Origin: an uncultured Collinsella sp.
Lineage (GTDB): Bacteria; Actinomycetota; Coriobacteriia; Coriobacteriales; Coriobacteriaceae
Length of the DNA: 6,329 nucleotides
Assembly: GCA_900752275.1 (NCBI GenBank)
Contig: CAADUS010000136.1
Span: 1-6,329 of the forward strand
Direction: 5' to 3'
Shown here: in pieces, positions 1 to 5,296 of the stretch
How the letters are laid out: each line of letters begins with the position of its first letter
How positions within the stretch are numbered: position 1 is the first letter of the stretch
Program-made: the position numbers and the translations under genes
The notes under the pieces: model-generated
The model's database searches: none
The model's input: only the letters and a program-made list of their open reading frames with translations
Told to the model about the DNA's origin: nothing

Positions 1-73
1 TAAAGTACGCATGGGGTGCCAGGCGGTTCCTGTGGGTGAGCGCTTGGTTTTCCCAATCGTTAATGGCGTCCAT
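1..73 (-). CDS. GH2 beta-galactosidase, EbgA/LacZ-like (N-terminus only)
   Basis: This leftward gene starts at the ATG complementary to 71-73 and leaves the window after 24 codons. The visible peptide contains WENQALTHRNRLAPHAYF. From memory this closely matches the start of E. coli EbgA (WENIQLTHENRLAPRAYF) and the opening of LacZ-type glycoside hydrolase family 2 enzymes, which hydrolyse beta-galactosides such as lactose in the cytoplasm. A Shine-Dalgarno sequence AAGGAG (complement of 81-86) lies 7 nt upstream and supports this start. The gene is divergent from a LacI-family regulator, with three LacI-type operators between them, as expected for a regulated sugar-utilisation gene. The catalytic domain lies outside the window, so the exact substrate and length cannot be judged. 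Confidence 0.8.
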   Translation of the reverse strand, partial: MDAINDWENQALTHRNRLAPHAYF

Positions 74-105
74 GGTGATGCTCCTTCGTCATCGTAGTGC
101 TTCTT

Positions 106-122
106 TGTGCAACCGGTTGTCC
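106..122. promoter_or_regulatory. LacI-family operator 1
   Basis: The 17-mer TGTGCAACCGGTTGTCC contains the perfect palindrome CAACCGGTTG (110-119) with the central CG typical of LacI/GalR-family operators. The same 17-mer occurs at 148-164. It lies 33 bp before the beta-galactosidase start codon and covers the predicted transcription start. The adjacent LacI-family gene is the likely source of the protein that binds it. Confidence 0.75.
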
Positions 123-124
123 TT

Positions 125-154
125 ATCTTACGGGCGGTACAAAAATCTGTGCAA
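125..154 (-). promoter_or_regulatory. Predicted promoter of the beta-galactosidase gene
   Basis: Reading leftward, a -35-like TTGCAC (complement of 149-154) is followed after 18 bp by a -10-like TAAGAT (complement of 125-130). Each matches the sigma-70-type consensus at four of six positions. Transcription would start near 118. The -35 lies inside operator 2 and the start lies inside operator 1, so a bound repressor would block polymerase. This is inferred from motif matching and position. Confidence 0.45.
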
Positions 155-164
155 CCGGTTGTCC
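148..164. promoter_or_regulatory. LacI-family operator 2
   Basis: This is an exact second copy of the 17-mer TGTGCAACCGGTTGTCC, with its centre 42 bp (about four helical turns) from operator 1. It overlaps the predicted -35 element of the leftward promoter. The spacing puts both sites on the same DNA face, which suits cooperative binding or a short repression loop. Confidence 0.75.
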
Positions 165-193
165 GCCGAACGGTCGATTTTGTCGGATTAACG

Positions 194-213
194 GTGCAAC
201 CGGTTGTACAACC
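194..213. promoter_or_regulatory. LacI-family operator 3 with overlapping second palindrome
   Basis: A third copy of GTGCAACCGGTTGT occupies 194-207, with its centre 45 bp from operator 2. Its right half is shared with a second perfect 12-bp palindrome, GGTTGTACAACC (202-213). The site therefore offers two alternative dyads that use the same half-site. It is the copy nearest the regulator gene and could take part in autoregulation or act as an auxiliary operator. Confidence 0.65.
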
Positions 214-382
214 ATGCTACTTATGTCACCATAAGCTTAGGTGCACAGCACGGGGCATCGTTCTTGAACTCACAGGCAACTGTCGCGCCTGCCTATGTCT
301 CGCCCATACATGCCGTGCTCAGTCGCAGTTTGATTGCAAAACGACACCGGCACCGGATACCATGGACGCCGTTCACGCGCGC

Positions 383-388
383 TATAGT
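383..388 (+). promoter_or_regulatory. Possible -10 element for the LacI-family regulator gene
   Basis: TATAGT lies 60 bp upstream of the regulator start codon and matches TATAAT at five of six positions. No good -35 is found at the usual distance. A competing weak pair, TTGCAA (334-339) with TACCAT (358-363), is also possible. This is a tentative assignment. Confidence 0.25.
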
Positions 389-448
389 AATCTGTATCCG
401 CATTAGCCTTTATCGATAGCCCACCGACCCAATTGCACAGGAGACGCC

Positions 449-1465
449 ATGACCCAACCAGCACGCACCGCACCCACGCTTGCCGAGGTTGCTGAAGCTG
501 CCGGTGTTTCGCGCTCCACGGCATCGCGCGCCCTCAACGACTCCCCCCGCATTAGCGAGGAAACTAAAAAGCGTGTCCGCGCAGCGGCGAAAAAGGTTAA
601 CTTCGTTCCCAACGCACGCGGCCGGGCGCTCGCCGTCGGACGCACGGAAATTATCGCCGTGCTGGTTACCGAGCCTTTGAGCGAGCTGTTTAGCGATCCC
701 ACCTACAGTGAGTTTTTAAGCGGCATTACCGAGGAACTTTCGGAGTCGTCTTACTTGCCCGTGATCTTGCAGGCATCTTCCTCGCATGAGCGCAACCGCG
801 CACGCGAGCATTTTGAGCGCCGCTCGTTTGACGCCGTCATCGACGTCTCGCCCTACAAGGGCAGTAAGCTGCTCGAGGTGCTGCGCGAGCTGGGCGTACC
901 CACTGTGTTATGCGGCCAGCTCGAGGGCCATCCCTATCGCGACGTGTTCTCGACGGTCTACTCCGACGACGAAGAGGGCGGACGCTTTGCGGCGCTCGCT
1001 ATGAAAGATCGCGGACGCAAGGACATCGTTGCCGTGCTGGGGCCGCAGGATAACCCCGCCGTCATCGACCGCCTTCGCGGCTACCGTGCAATTTTGGGCG
1101 AAAGCCTTCCGGATGAAAATGTCATCTATACCGGATGGAGCAGCGGAGACGGCTACCAAGCCACGCGGCGGTTGCTCGCGCGCGAAATACGTGCCGACGG
1201 CGTGCTATGCGGATCGGACCGTATCGCAACCGGCGTTATCGCCGCATTCAACGAAGCAGGAATTAGCGTACCCAAAGACGTTTCGGTCGTGGGCTTCGAT
1301 GACCACGAGGTCGCAGCTCGCAGCGTCCCCGCGTTGACGACCATTCGTCAGCCGCTTCGCGAGGAAGGCCACATGGCCGCAGGCATTGCGCTCGATATGA
1401 TCAATGGCGCCGTACCCACCACCACCGTCATGCACATGCAGCTCGTTCAGAGAGACTCACTGTAG
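449..1465 (+). CDS. LacI/GalR-family transcriptional regulator
   Basis: This 338-residue protein has the standard length and layout of the LacI/GalR family. The N-terminal helix-turn-helix is at residues 10-29 (TLAEVAEAAGVSRSTASRAL). A hinge helix around 55-61 includes Leu61, the position that normally inserts into the central CG of the operator. A periplasmic-binding-protein-like effector domain follows from about residue 68 to the end, with the family signatures GSDRIATG, VPKDVSVVGFDD and LTTIRQPLREEG. The start is supported by AGGAG at 439-443, 5 nt before the ATG. The divergent beta-galactosidase gene and the three CG-centred operators make it the likely repressor of that gene, relieved by a galactoside or its product. 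The inducer cannot be read from the sequence. The arrangement resembles EbgR with EbgA in E. coli. Confidence 0.93.
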   Translation: MTQPARTAPTLAEVAEAAGVSRSTASRALNDSPRISEETKKRVRAAAKKVNFVPNARGRALAVGRTEIIAVLVTEPLSELFSDPTYSEFLSGITEELSESSYLPVILQASSSHERNRAREHFERRSFDAVIDVSPYKGSKLLEVLRELGVPTVLCGQLEGHPYRDVFSTVYSDDEEGGRFAALAMKDRGRKDIVAVLGPQDNPAVIDRLRGYRAILGESLPDENVIYTGWSSGDGYQATRRLLAREIRADGVLCGSDRIATGVIAAFNEAGISVPKDVSVVGFDDHEVAARSVPALTTIRQPLREEGHMAAGIALDMINGAVPTTTVMHMQLVQRDSL

Positions 1466-1470
1466 GAAAC

Positions 1471-1516
1471 TGGGCCGGGCTTTCCGCTAGGCTGCTTTAG
1501 CGGAAAGCCCGGCCCA
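1471..1516. repeat. Hairpin unit 1 (19-bp perfect inverted repeat)
   Basis: The arms 1471-1489 and 1498-1516 are perfectly complementary over 19 bp around an 8-nt loop. The structure begins 5 nt after the regulator stop codon and could end or stabilise its transcript. No T-tract follows, so it is not a classical intrinsic terminator. It shares the core GGG-N6-TTTCCGC and CGGAAA-N6-CCC with the next unit, so it is part of a tandem array. Confidence 0.8.
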
Positions 1517-1533
1517 TTCCGAACGCCGATTCT

Positions 1534-1625
1534 GGGATGTACTTTCCGCCAGAAGCTCAACCGGAAAGTGCGACCCGTTATTTGGCTGGATTCTGGGTCG
1601 CAGTTTCCGCGACGTCCGGTCACCC
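1534..1625. repeat. Hairpin units 2 and 3 of the same tandem array
   Basis: Unit 2 (1534-1576) has GGG-N6-TTTCCG on the left and CGGAAA-N6-CCC on the right. In RNA the N6 stretches pair partly through G-U wobbles, with one A-A mismatch. Unit 3 starts at 1595 with GGG-N6-TTTCCGC but lacks the matching right arm, ending instead with a short GGGT/ACCC pairing (1595-1598 with 1622-1625). The GGG starts of units 1, 2 and 3 (1472, 1534, 1595) are 62 and 61 bp apart, and both spacers between units are 18 nt and end in GATTCT. The left arm of unit 3 also matches the right arm of unit 2 in inverted orientation at 14 of 15 positions (1562-1576 with 1595-1609). Confidence 0.65.
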
Positions 1626-1647
1626 TATGCCCTCGCAACCTCGGCGT

Positions 1648-1684
1648 ATAAAAAACGAGGGAAAGCACACGTCCTTCCCTCGTT
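1648..1684 (-). terminator. Intrinsic terminator of aspS
   Basis: Read leftward, a 10-bp perfect stem (AACGAGGGAA at 1654-1663 pairing with TTCCCTCGTT at 1675-1684) is followed directly by a run of Ts (complement of the A-rich 1648-1655). It begins 24 nt past the aspS stop codon. This is a canonical Rho-independent terminator. It also shields aspS from read-through toward the convergent regulator gene. Confidence 0.9.
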
Positions 1685-1707
1685 GCAAGCAATATGTAGC
1701 CGCTTGC

Positions 1708-3495
1708 CTACATCAGGCGCAGGCTGACGTCCTTGAGCTGGGCGCCGGAAACGGCACTCGGAGCGCCCGACATGAGGTCGGAGCCGCTGGCCGTCTTGGG
1801 GAACGCCATGACGTCGCGGATGGAGTCGGAGCCGGTGAGCAGCATGCACACGCGGTCCAGGCCCAGAGCGAAACCGCCCATCGGGGGCGCACCAAACTTG
1901 AGGGCCTCCATGAGGAAGCCAAACTGAGACTCGGCGCGCTCCTCGGTGAAGCCCAGGAGCTTGAGCATGGACATCTGCATCTCGGCGTTGTGGATACGCA
2001 TACCGCCACCGCCGGCCTCAAAGCCGTCCATGACAAAGTCGTAGGTGCAAGAACCGGCTGCCAACGGGTCGGCCTCGATCTTGGCGATGTCGGTCTCGGT
2101 CGGCAGGGTAAAGGGCTGGTGCTCGGCTGCATAGGCCTTGCGGTCCTCATCCCAGTGGAACAGCGGGAAGTTGACGACCCACAGGAAGTCGTGGCCCTCG
2201 CGCTTGATCTCAAGCGCGTTGGCCATGTGGGAACGCATGCCGCCCAGGATCTCGTCGGAAAGCAGGCGCGGGCCGGCGGCGAACATCACAAGGTCGCCGG
2301 GCTCGACATCCATGCGCTCGCGCAGAGCCGCCATCTCCTCGTCCGAGAAGAACTTGACGATGGGGCTGTTGATGGAGCCGTCCTCGCGGAAAGCGATCCA
2401 CGCCAGACCCTTGGCGCCAAACGTGGAGGCCACGCCGGCAAGCTTATCGATCTTGGCACGTGCCCAGGCACCGGCGCCCTTGGCGTTGATGGCCTTGACG
2501 ACAGAGCCCTCCTCATTTGCGGCGGTCGCAAAGACCTTGAACTTGGAGTTGGCAAAGATGTCGGTCAGGTCGACCAGGTGCATGCCATAGCGGGTATCGG
2601 GCTTGTCGGAGCCATAGGTGTCCATGGCATCCCAGTAGTTCATGCGACGCAGCGGCGTGGGCATCTCGACACCCATGCGACCGAAGGCATCGGCAAGAAC
2701 CTCTTCGAGCGCGCTCATGACATCGTTCTGGTCCACGAAGGACATCTCGATATCGACCTGGGTGAACTCGGGCTGACGGTCGGCACGCAGGTCCTCGTCG
2801 CGGAAGCACTTGGCAACCTGGTAGTAGCGCTCGACGCCACCGACCATGAGCAGCTGCTTCAAGAGCTGCGGGGACTGCGGCAGGGCGTAGAAGTTGCCCG
2901 GCTGGATGCGGCTGGGGACGATGAAGTCGCGGGCGCCCTCGGGCGTGGACTTGAACAGGGAGGGCGTCTCGACCTCCATGAACTCACGGTTGTGCAGCGC
3001 CTCGCGAATGGCAAAGGTAAAGTCGGAGCGCAGCTTGAGGTTGGCCATCATCTCGGGACGACGGAGGTCAAGATAGCGATAGCGTAGACGGGTGTCCTCG
3101 CTGGTCTCGATGCCGTCCTCGATCTGGAACGGCGGGGTGACGGACGTGTTGAGCACCTCGGCGTGGTCGGTCAGGACCTCGATCTCGCCGGTCGCGAGCT
3201 TGGTGTTGGTGGTCTCCTCGCCACGAGCGCGCACGACGCCGTGAATCTTGATGGGCCACTCGGGACGCATGGTCTCGGCGATCTTAAAGGCATCGCCGTC
3301 GGAGTGCTCGGGGTCGAAGGTGAGCTGCGTGATGCCCTCGCGGTCGCGAAGGTCGCAGAAGATAAGGCCGCCGTGGTCGCGGCGACGGCTCACCCAACCG
3401 GTGAGGGTGACCTCTTCGCCCACGTTCTCGAAGCGAAGCTCGCCGCAGGTACGGGTGTGCATGGAATGCTCGTCAATGGGACGGGTCTGGCTCAT
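1708..3495 (-). CDS. aspS: Aspartyl-tRNA synthetase, bacterial type, probably non-discriminating
   Basis: This 595-residue class II synthetase charges tRNA-Asp with aspartate in the cytosol. The order is typical of bacterial AspRS: an OB-fold anticodon-binding domain (about 15-120), the catalytic core, a GAD insertion domain (about 300-425), and the rest of the core. Visible motifs are motif 1 ending near Pro178, the flipping loop TPEGARDF (184-191), motif 2 FRDEDLRADRQPEFTQ (231-246, Arg232) and motif 3 GGFALGLDR (540-548, Arg548). The start is set by AAGGAGG (complement of 3505-3511), 9 nt upstream. Met12 is a possible internal start but has no such site. The OB fold reads RRRDHGG with His41, where E. 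coli has Leu30. In Pseudomonas aeruginosa a His here goes with relaxed tRNA specificity, so the enzyme may also make Asp-tRNA-Asn for GatCAB. The gene stands alone, with its own terminator. Confidence 0.97.
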   Translation of the reverse strand: MSQTRPIDEHSMHTRTCGELRFENVGEEVTLTGWVSRRRDHGGLIFCDLRDREGITQLTFDPEHSDGDAFKIAETMRPEWPIKIHGVVRARGEETTNTKLATGEIEVLTDHAEVLNTSVTPPFQIEDGIETSEDTRLRYRYLDLRRPEMMANLKLRSDFTFAIREALHNREFMEVETPSLFKSTPEGARDFIVPSRIQPGNFYALPQSPQLLKQLLMVGGVERYYQVAKCFRDEDLRADRQPEFTQVDIEMSFVDQNDVMSALEEVLADAFGRMGVEMPTPLRRMNYWDAMDTYGSDKPDTRYGMHLVDLTDIFANSKFKVFATAANEEGSVVKAINAKGAGAWARAKIDKLAGVASTFGAKGLAWIAFREDGSINSPIVKFFSDEEMAALRERMDVEPGDLVMFAAGPRLLSDEILGGMRSHMANALEIKREGHDFLWVVNFPLFHWDEDRKAYAAEHQPFTLPTETDIAKIEADPLAAGSCTYDFVMDGFEAGGGGMRIHNAEMQMSMLKLLGFTEERAESQFGFLMEALKFGAPPMGGFALGLDRVCMLLTGSDSIRDVMAFPKTASGSDLMSGAPSAVSGAQLKDVSLRLM

Positions 3496-3751
3496 ACCAG
3501 TGATCCTCCTTTATGGATCTGTGCCGCCCCGTGTCGTTCCGGGCGGCGTCGTACAGATTTGCCCAGCCTGCGTAAACCGCGCAGCCAGACATGGCGTTCT
3601 ATCTTATCGCACCTGTGTCGATGCGCCACGGAAAAGTAGCTCCTGCCCAAAGACTTGACGGAGACGAAACAATTGATGCGCCGTGGCCGTCGCCAAGGCG
3701 CGCCGCGTGCGACAATGTGCCCCAATACAACTGCACTCGGAAAGGCCCCTC
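3496..3751. other. Divergent intergenic region aspS / serB
   Basis: This 256-bp gap contains the aspS ribosome-binding site and leader hairpin, plus a smaller hairpin CTGCG-taaaccg-CGCAG at 3568-3584. A TTGACG at 3655-3660 looks like a -35 for the rightward gene, but no good -10 follows at 16-18 bp. TAAGAT (complement of 3601-3606 region) is a possible -10 for aspS without a convincing -35. I see no gene. The serB frame stays open back to 3683, but nothing in that extension looks like protein of the family. Confidence 0.45.
3517..3558 (-). promoter_or_regulatory. Strong hairpin in the aspS leader
   Basis: In the leftward transcript, ATCTGT pairs with ACAGAT (3553-3558 with 3517-3522) and GCCGCCC pairs with GGGCGGC (3541-3547 with 3523-3529). 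This gives 13 bp interrupted by a 5-nt bulge on one side, around an 11-nt loop. The stem ends 5 nt before the aspS Shine-Dalgarno sequence. No T-tract follows, and the T-box consensus (AGGGTGGNACCGCG) is absent. It may affect translation or RNA stability, but the function is unknown. Confidence 0.5.
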
Positions 3752-4387
3752 ATGACCGCACGCCTCATCGTTATGGATATCGACTCCACGCTCATCAACC
3801 AGGAGGTCATCGACCTGTTGGGCGAGGAGGCCGGCGTAGGCGAGCAAGTGGCGAAGATCACCGAGCGCGCCATGCGCGGCGAGCTCGACTTTAAGCAGGC
3901 GCTCGAGGAACGCGTGGGGCTGCTTGCCGGCTTGGACGAGAGCGTGTTCGAGCGCACCTTTGAGCGCGTGACGTTTACCCCCGGCGCGCTGGAGCTTGTG
4001 CGCTCGGCGCACAGCAAGGGCTGGAAGGTCGGCGTGGTAAGCGGCGGCTTTCACGAGGTCGCCGATAAGATCGTGGCCGCCGCGGGCATCGACTTTTGCC
4101 TCGCTAACCGCCTGGAAGTCGTGGACGGCAAGCTCACCGGCAAGCTGGCGGCAGACATCGTGACCAAGGAGTCCAAGCTCATCCAGCTGCTGGATTGGGC
4201 GGTTGAGTGCGGTGTCGACATGGCCCACACCGTCGCGATCGGCGACGGCGCCAACGACATCCCCATGATTCAGGCCGCGGGCACTGGCATCGCGTTTTGC
4301 GCCAAGCCCAAAACGCGCGAAGCCGCCCCGTTTGCCATCGACGAGCGCAACCTGATGCTCGCCATGGACATCATCCTGCGCGACTAG
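3752..4387 (+). CDS. serB: Phosphoserine phosphatase (HAD superfamily)
   Basis: This 211-residue protein catalyses the last step of L-serine synthesis, hydrolysing phosphoserine to serine and phosphate. The HAD motifs are all present. Motif I is MDIDSTL with nucleophile Asp9 and acid/base Asp11, motif II is SGG at 97-99, the motif III lysine is near 139-142, and motif IV is GDGAND at 164-169. The SerB-type cap follows motif I, with ITERAMRGELDF. The C-terminal AFCAKPKTREAA is also typical of SerB. It is the short single-domain form, lacking the N-terminal extension of E. coli SerB. I chose the ATG at 3752 because GGAAAGG lies just upstream and the motif I Asp then falls at residue 9. An upstream ATG at 3683 in the same frame would add 23 unrelated residues. 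No clear terminator follows. Confidence 0.92.
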   Translation: MTARLIVMDIDSTLINQEVIDLLGEEAGVGEQVAKITERAMRGELDFKQALEERVGLLAGLDESVFERTFERVTFTPGALELVRSAHSKGWKVGVVSGGFHEVADKIVAAAGIDFCLANRLEVVDGKLTGKLAADIVTKESKLIQLLDWAVECGVDMAHTVAIGDGANDIPMIQAAGTGIAFCAKPKTREAAPFAIDERNLMLAMDIILRD

Positions 4388-4411
4388 TCAGTTTGCCTCA
4401 CAACTTCATCT

Positions 4412-4429
4412 AATCTGACATGTCAGATT
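4412..4429. promoter_or_regulatory. 18-bp perfect palindrome upstream of larB (candidate operator)
   Basis: AATCTGACATGTCAGATT is a perfect 18-bp palindrome 25 bp after the serB stop and 75 bp before larB. Its core TGACATGTCA resembles operators of several TetR-family repressors. A TetR-family gene ends the downstream operon, so autoregulation is a reasonable guess. It covers the -35 region of the predicted larB promoter. Confidence 0.55.
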
Positions 4430-4459
4430 TCCGAACAATTATGCTCTAATGTTCGGAAA
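4428..4459. promoter_or_regulatory. Second dyad around the larB promoter (candidate operator)
   Basis: TTTCCGAACA (4428-4437) and TGTTCGGAAA (4450-4459) are perfect 10-bp inverted arms separated by 12 bp, overlapping the end of the 18-bp palindrome by two bases. The predicted extended -10 of larB lies largely in the gap between the arms. That position suits an operator better than a serB terminator, and no T-run follows. Confidence 0.5.
4442..4450 (+). promoter_or_regulatory. Predicted extended -10 of the larB-larC-tetR operon
   Basis: TGC-TCTAAT gives a TGn extension and five of six matches to TATAAT. No good -35 lies 17 bp upstream, as is common for extended -10 promoters. Transcription would start near 4457, leaving a leader of about 47 nt. 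It sits between the arms of the second dyad. Confidence 0.4.
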
Positions 4460-4503
4460 CAACCCTTCGCGTGCTAAACTTTTCTGCGTCGAAGGGAACT
4501 TAT

Positions 4504-5286
4504 ATGGACAAACGAGATCTTGAGCAATTGCTAAGTGACGTGGCAGACGGAAGCATTATGCCGGCCGATGCCCTCACGCGCATCCAGACGGCGCCAACCG
4601 CCGATCTGGGTTTTGCGCAGCTCGATCTTTCACGCGGGGTACGCCAGGGAGCCGGCGAGGTTGTCTACGGTGCCGGTAAAACCGCCGAGCAGATTGGCGC
4701 CATTATCGAGGCGCTGCGCGATGCCGGCCAGGAGCGCATCCTGGTCACGCGCCTGGACAGCGAAAAAGCGGCCCGTACCTCGGAGCTCCTCGACAACGGC
4801 ATCGACCTGGGATATGTCCCGGACGCACAGCTCGCCCTCGTGGGCGGCAAGCCCTCCCCTACCGGCAACGGACGCATCGTCGTCGCCTGCGCCGGCACGA
4901 GCGACCTGCCCGTCGCCGAAGAGGCGGCACTGACGGCCGAGTTCTATGGCAACGAGGTCGACCGCCTCTACGACGTAGGTGTTGCCGGCCTGCACCGCCT
5001 GCTCGCGCATGCCGAGGAACTTGCACAGGCGCAGGTGGTCATCGCCATCGCCGGCATGGAGGGCGCGTTGGCGAGCGTTGTCGGCGGCCTGGTGAGCTGT
5101 CCGGTCATCGCCGTTCCCACCAGCGTGGGCTACGGCGCAAGTTTTGGTGGTGTAGCCGCACTGCTCGCCATGCTCAACTCCTGTGCCAGCGGCGTATCGG
5201 TCGTCAATATCGACAACGGCTTTGGTGCCGCCTACCAGGCAAGTCTTATCAATCATCTGAGCGCCGGCACACCCCGCGCCCGCTAA
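4504..5286 (+). CDS. larB: LarB, pyridinium-3,5-biscarboxylic acid mononucleotide synthase
   Basis: This 260-residue protein belongs to the LarB family. It carboxylates nicotinic acid adenine dinucleotide and releases AMP, the first step in making the nickel-pincer nucleotide cofactor of lactate racemase LarA and related enzymes. The C-terminal half is the PurE-like domain. It shows VACAGTSDLPVAEEAALTA (127-145), GMEGALASVVGGL (184-196) and SCASGVSVVNIDNGFGAA (226-243). Cys227 appears to match the cysteine that forms a covalent substrate adduct in Lactobacillus plantarum LarB. I chose the ATG at 4504 because AAGGG lies 7 nt upstream. A GTG at 4471 in the same frame lacks such a site and would extend the protein beyond the usual family start. 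It is the first gene of a tight operon with larC, whose Shine-Dalgarno sequence overlaps the larB stop codon. Confidence 0.93.
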   Translation: MDKRDLEQLLSDVADGSIMPADALTRIQTAPTADLGFAQLDLSRGVRQGAGEVVYGAGKTAEQIGAIIEALRDAGQERILVTRLDSEKAARTSELLDNGIDLGYVPDAQLALVGGKPSPTGNGRIVVACAGTSDLPVAEEAALTAEFYGNEVDRLYDVGVAGLHRLLAHAEELAQAQVVIAIAGMEGALASVVGGLVSCPVIAVPTSVGYGASFGGVAALLAMLNSCASGVSVVNIDNGFGAAYQASLINHLSAGTPRAR

Positions 5287-5296
5287 GGAGCATTCC

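Larger units (their letters stand above)
74..448. other. Divergent intergenic region, beta-galactosidase / lacI-type regulator
   Basis: This 375-bp gap contains the three operators and the leftward promoter described separately. Beyond 213 I see a short dyad CTTATG-tcac-CATAAG (220-235) and an imperfect long-range inverted repeat, AGCACGGGGCAT (247-258) with ATGCCGTGCT (310-319). Neither can be assigned a function. I see no credible gene here. Open frames in the region show no recognisable protein family, and one simply reads the operators as repeated QPVV. Confidence 0.6.

Noticed and set aside
106..207. Three short repeats at near-regular spacing, resembling a tiny CRISPR array.
   Set aside because: The repeats are 14-17 bp, centred on a CG palindrome, sit in a divergent promoter beside a LacI-family gene, and no cas gene is present.
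107..406. A 99-codon open frame in the divergent promoter region.
   Set aside because: Its repeated QPVV segments are translations of the operators. It has no ribosome-binding site and no protein-like composition.
1537..3087. A 516-codon open frame on the plus strand opposite aspS.
   Set aside because: It lies antisense to a clear, full-length aspartyl-tRNA synthetase and shows no recognisable protein family. Long antisense frames are common in high-GC genes.
3496..3600. A T-box riboswitch in the aspS leader.
   Set aside because: The T-box antiterminator consensus and a following terminator with a T-tract are both absent.
3620..3686. Repeated GATGCGCC (3620-3627 and 3675-3682), with CCACGG and CCGTGG beside them.
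   Set aside because: The matches are short for a GC-rich region and do not line up with any promoter element I can identify.
3683..3751. Upstream in-frame ATG extension of serB.
   Set aside because: The extra 23 residues do not resemble the family, and a ribosome-binding site sits in front of the ATG at 3752.
4471..4503. GTG start for larB at 4471.
   Set aside because: It has no Shine-Dalgarno sequence. The ATG at 4504 is preceded by AAGGG and gives the usual LarB start.
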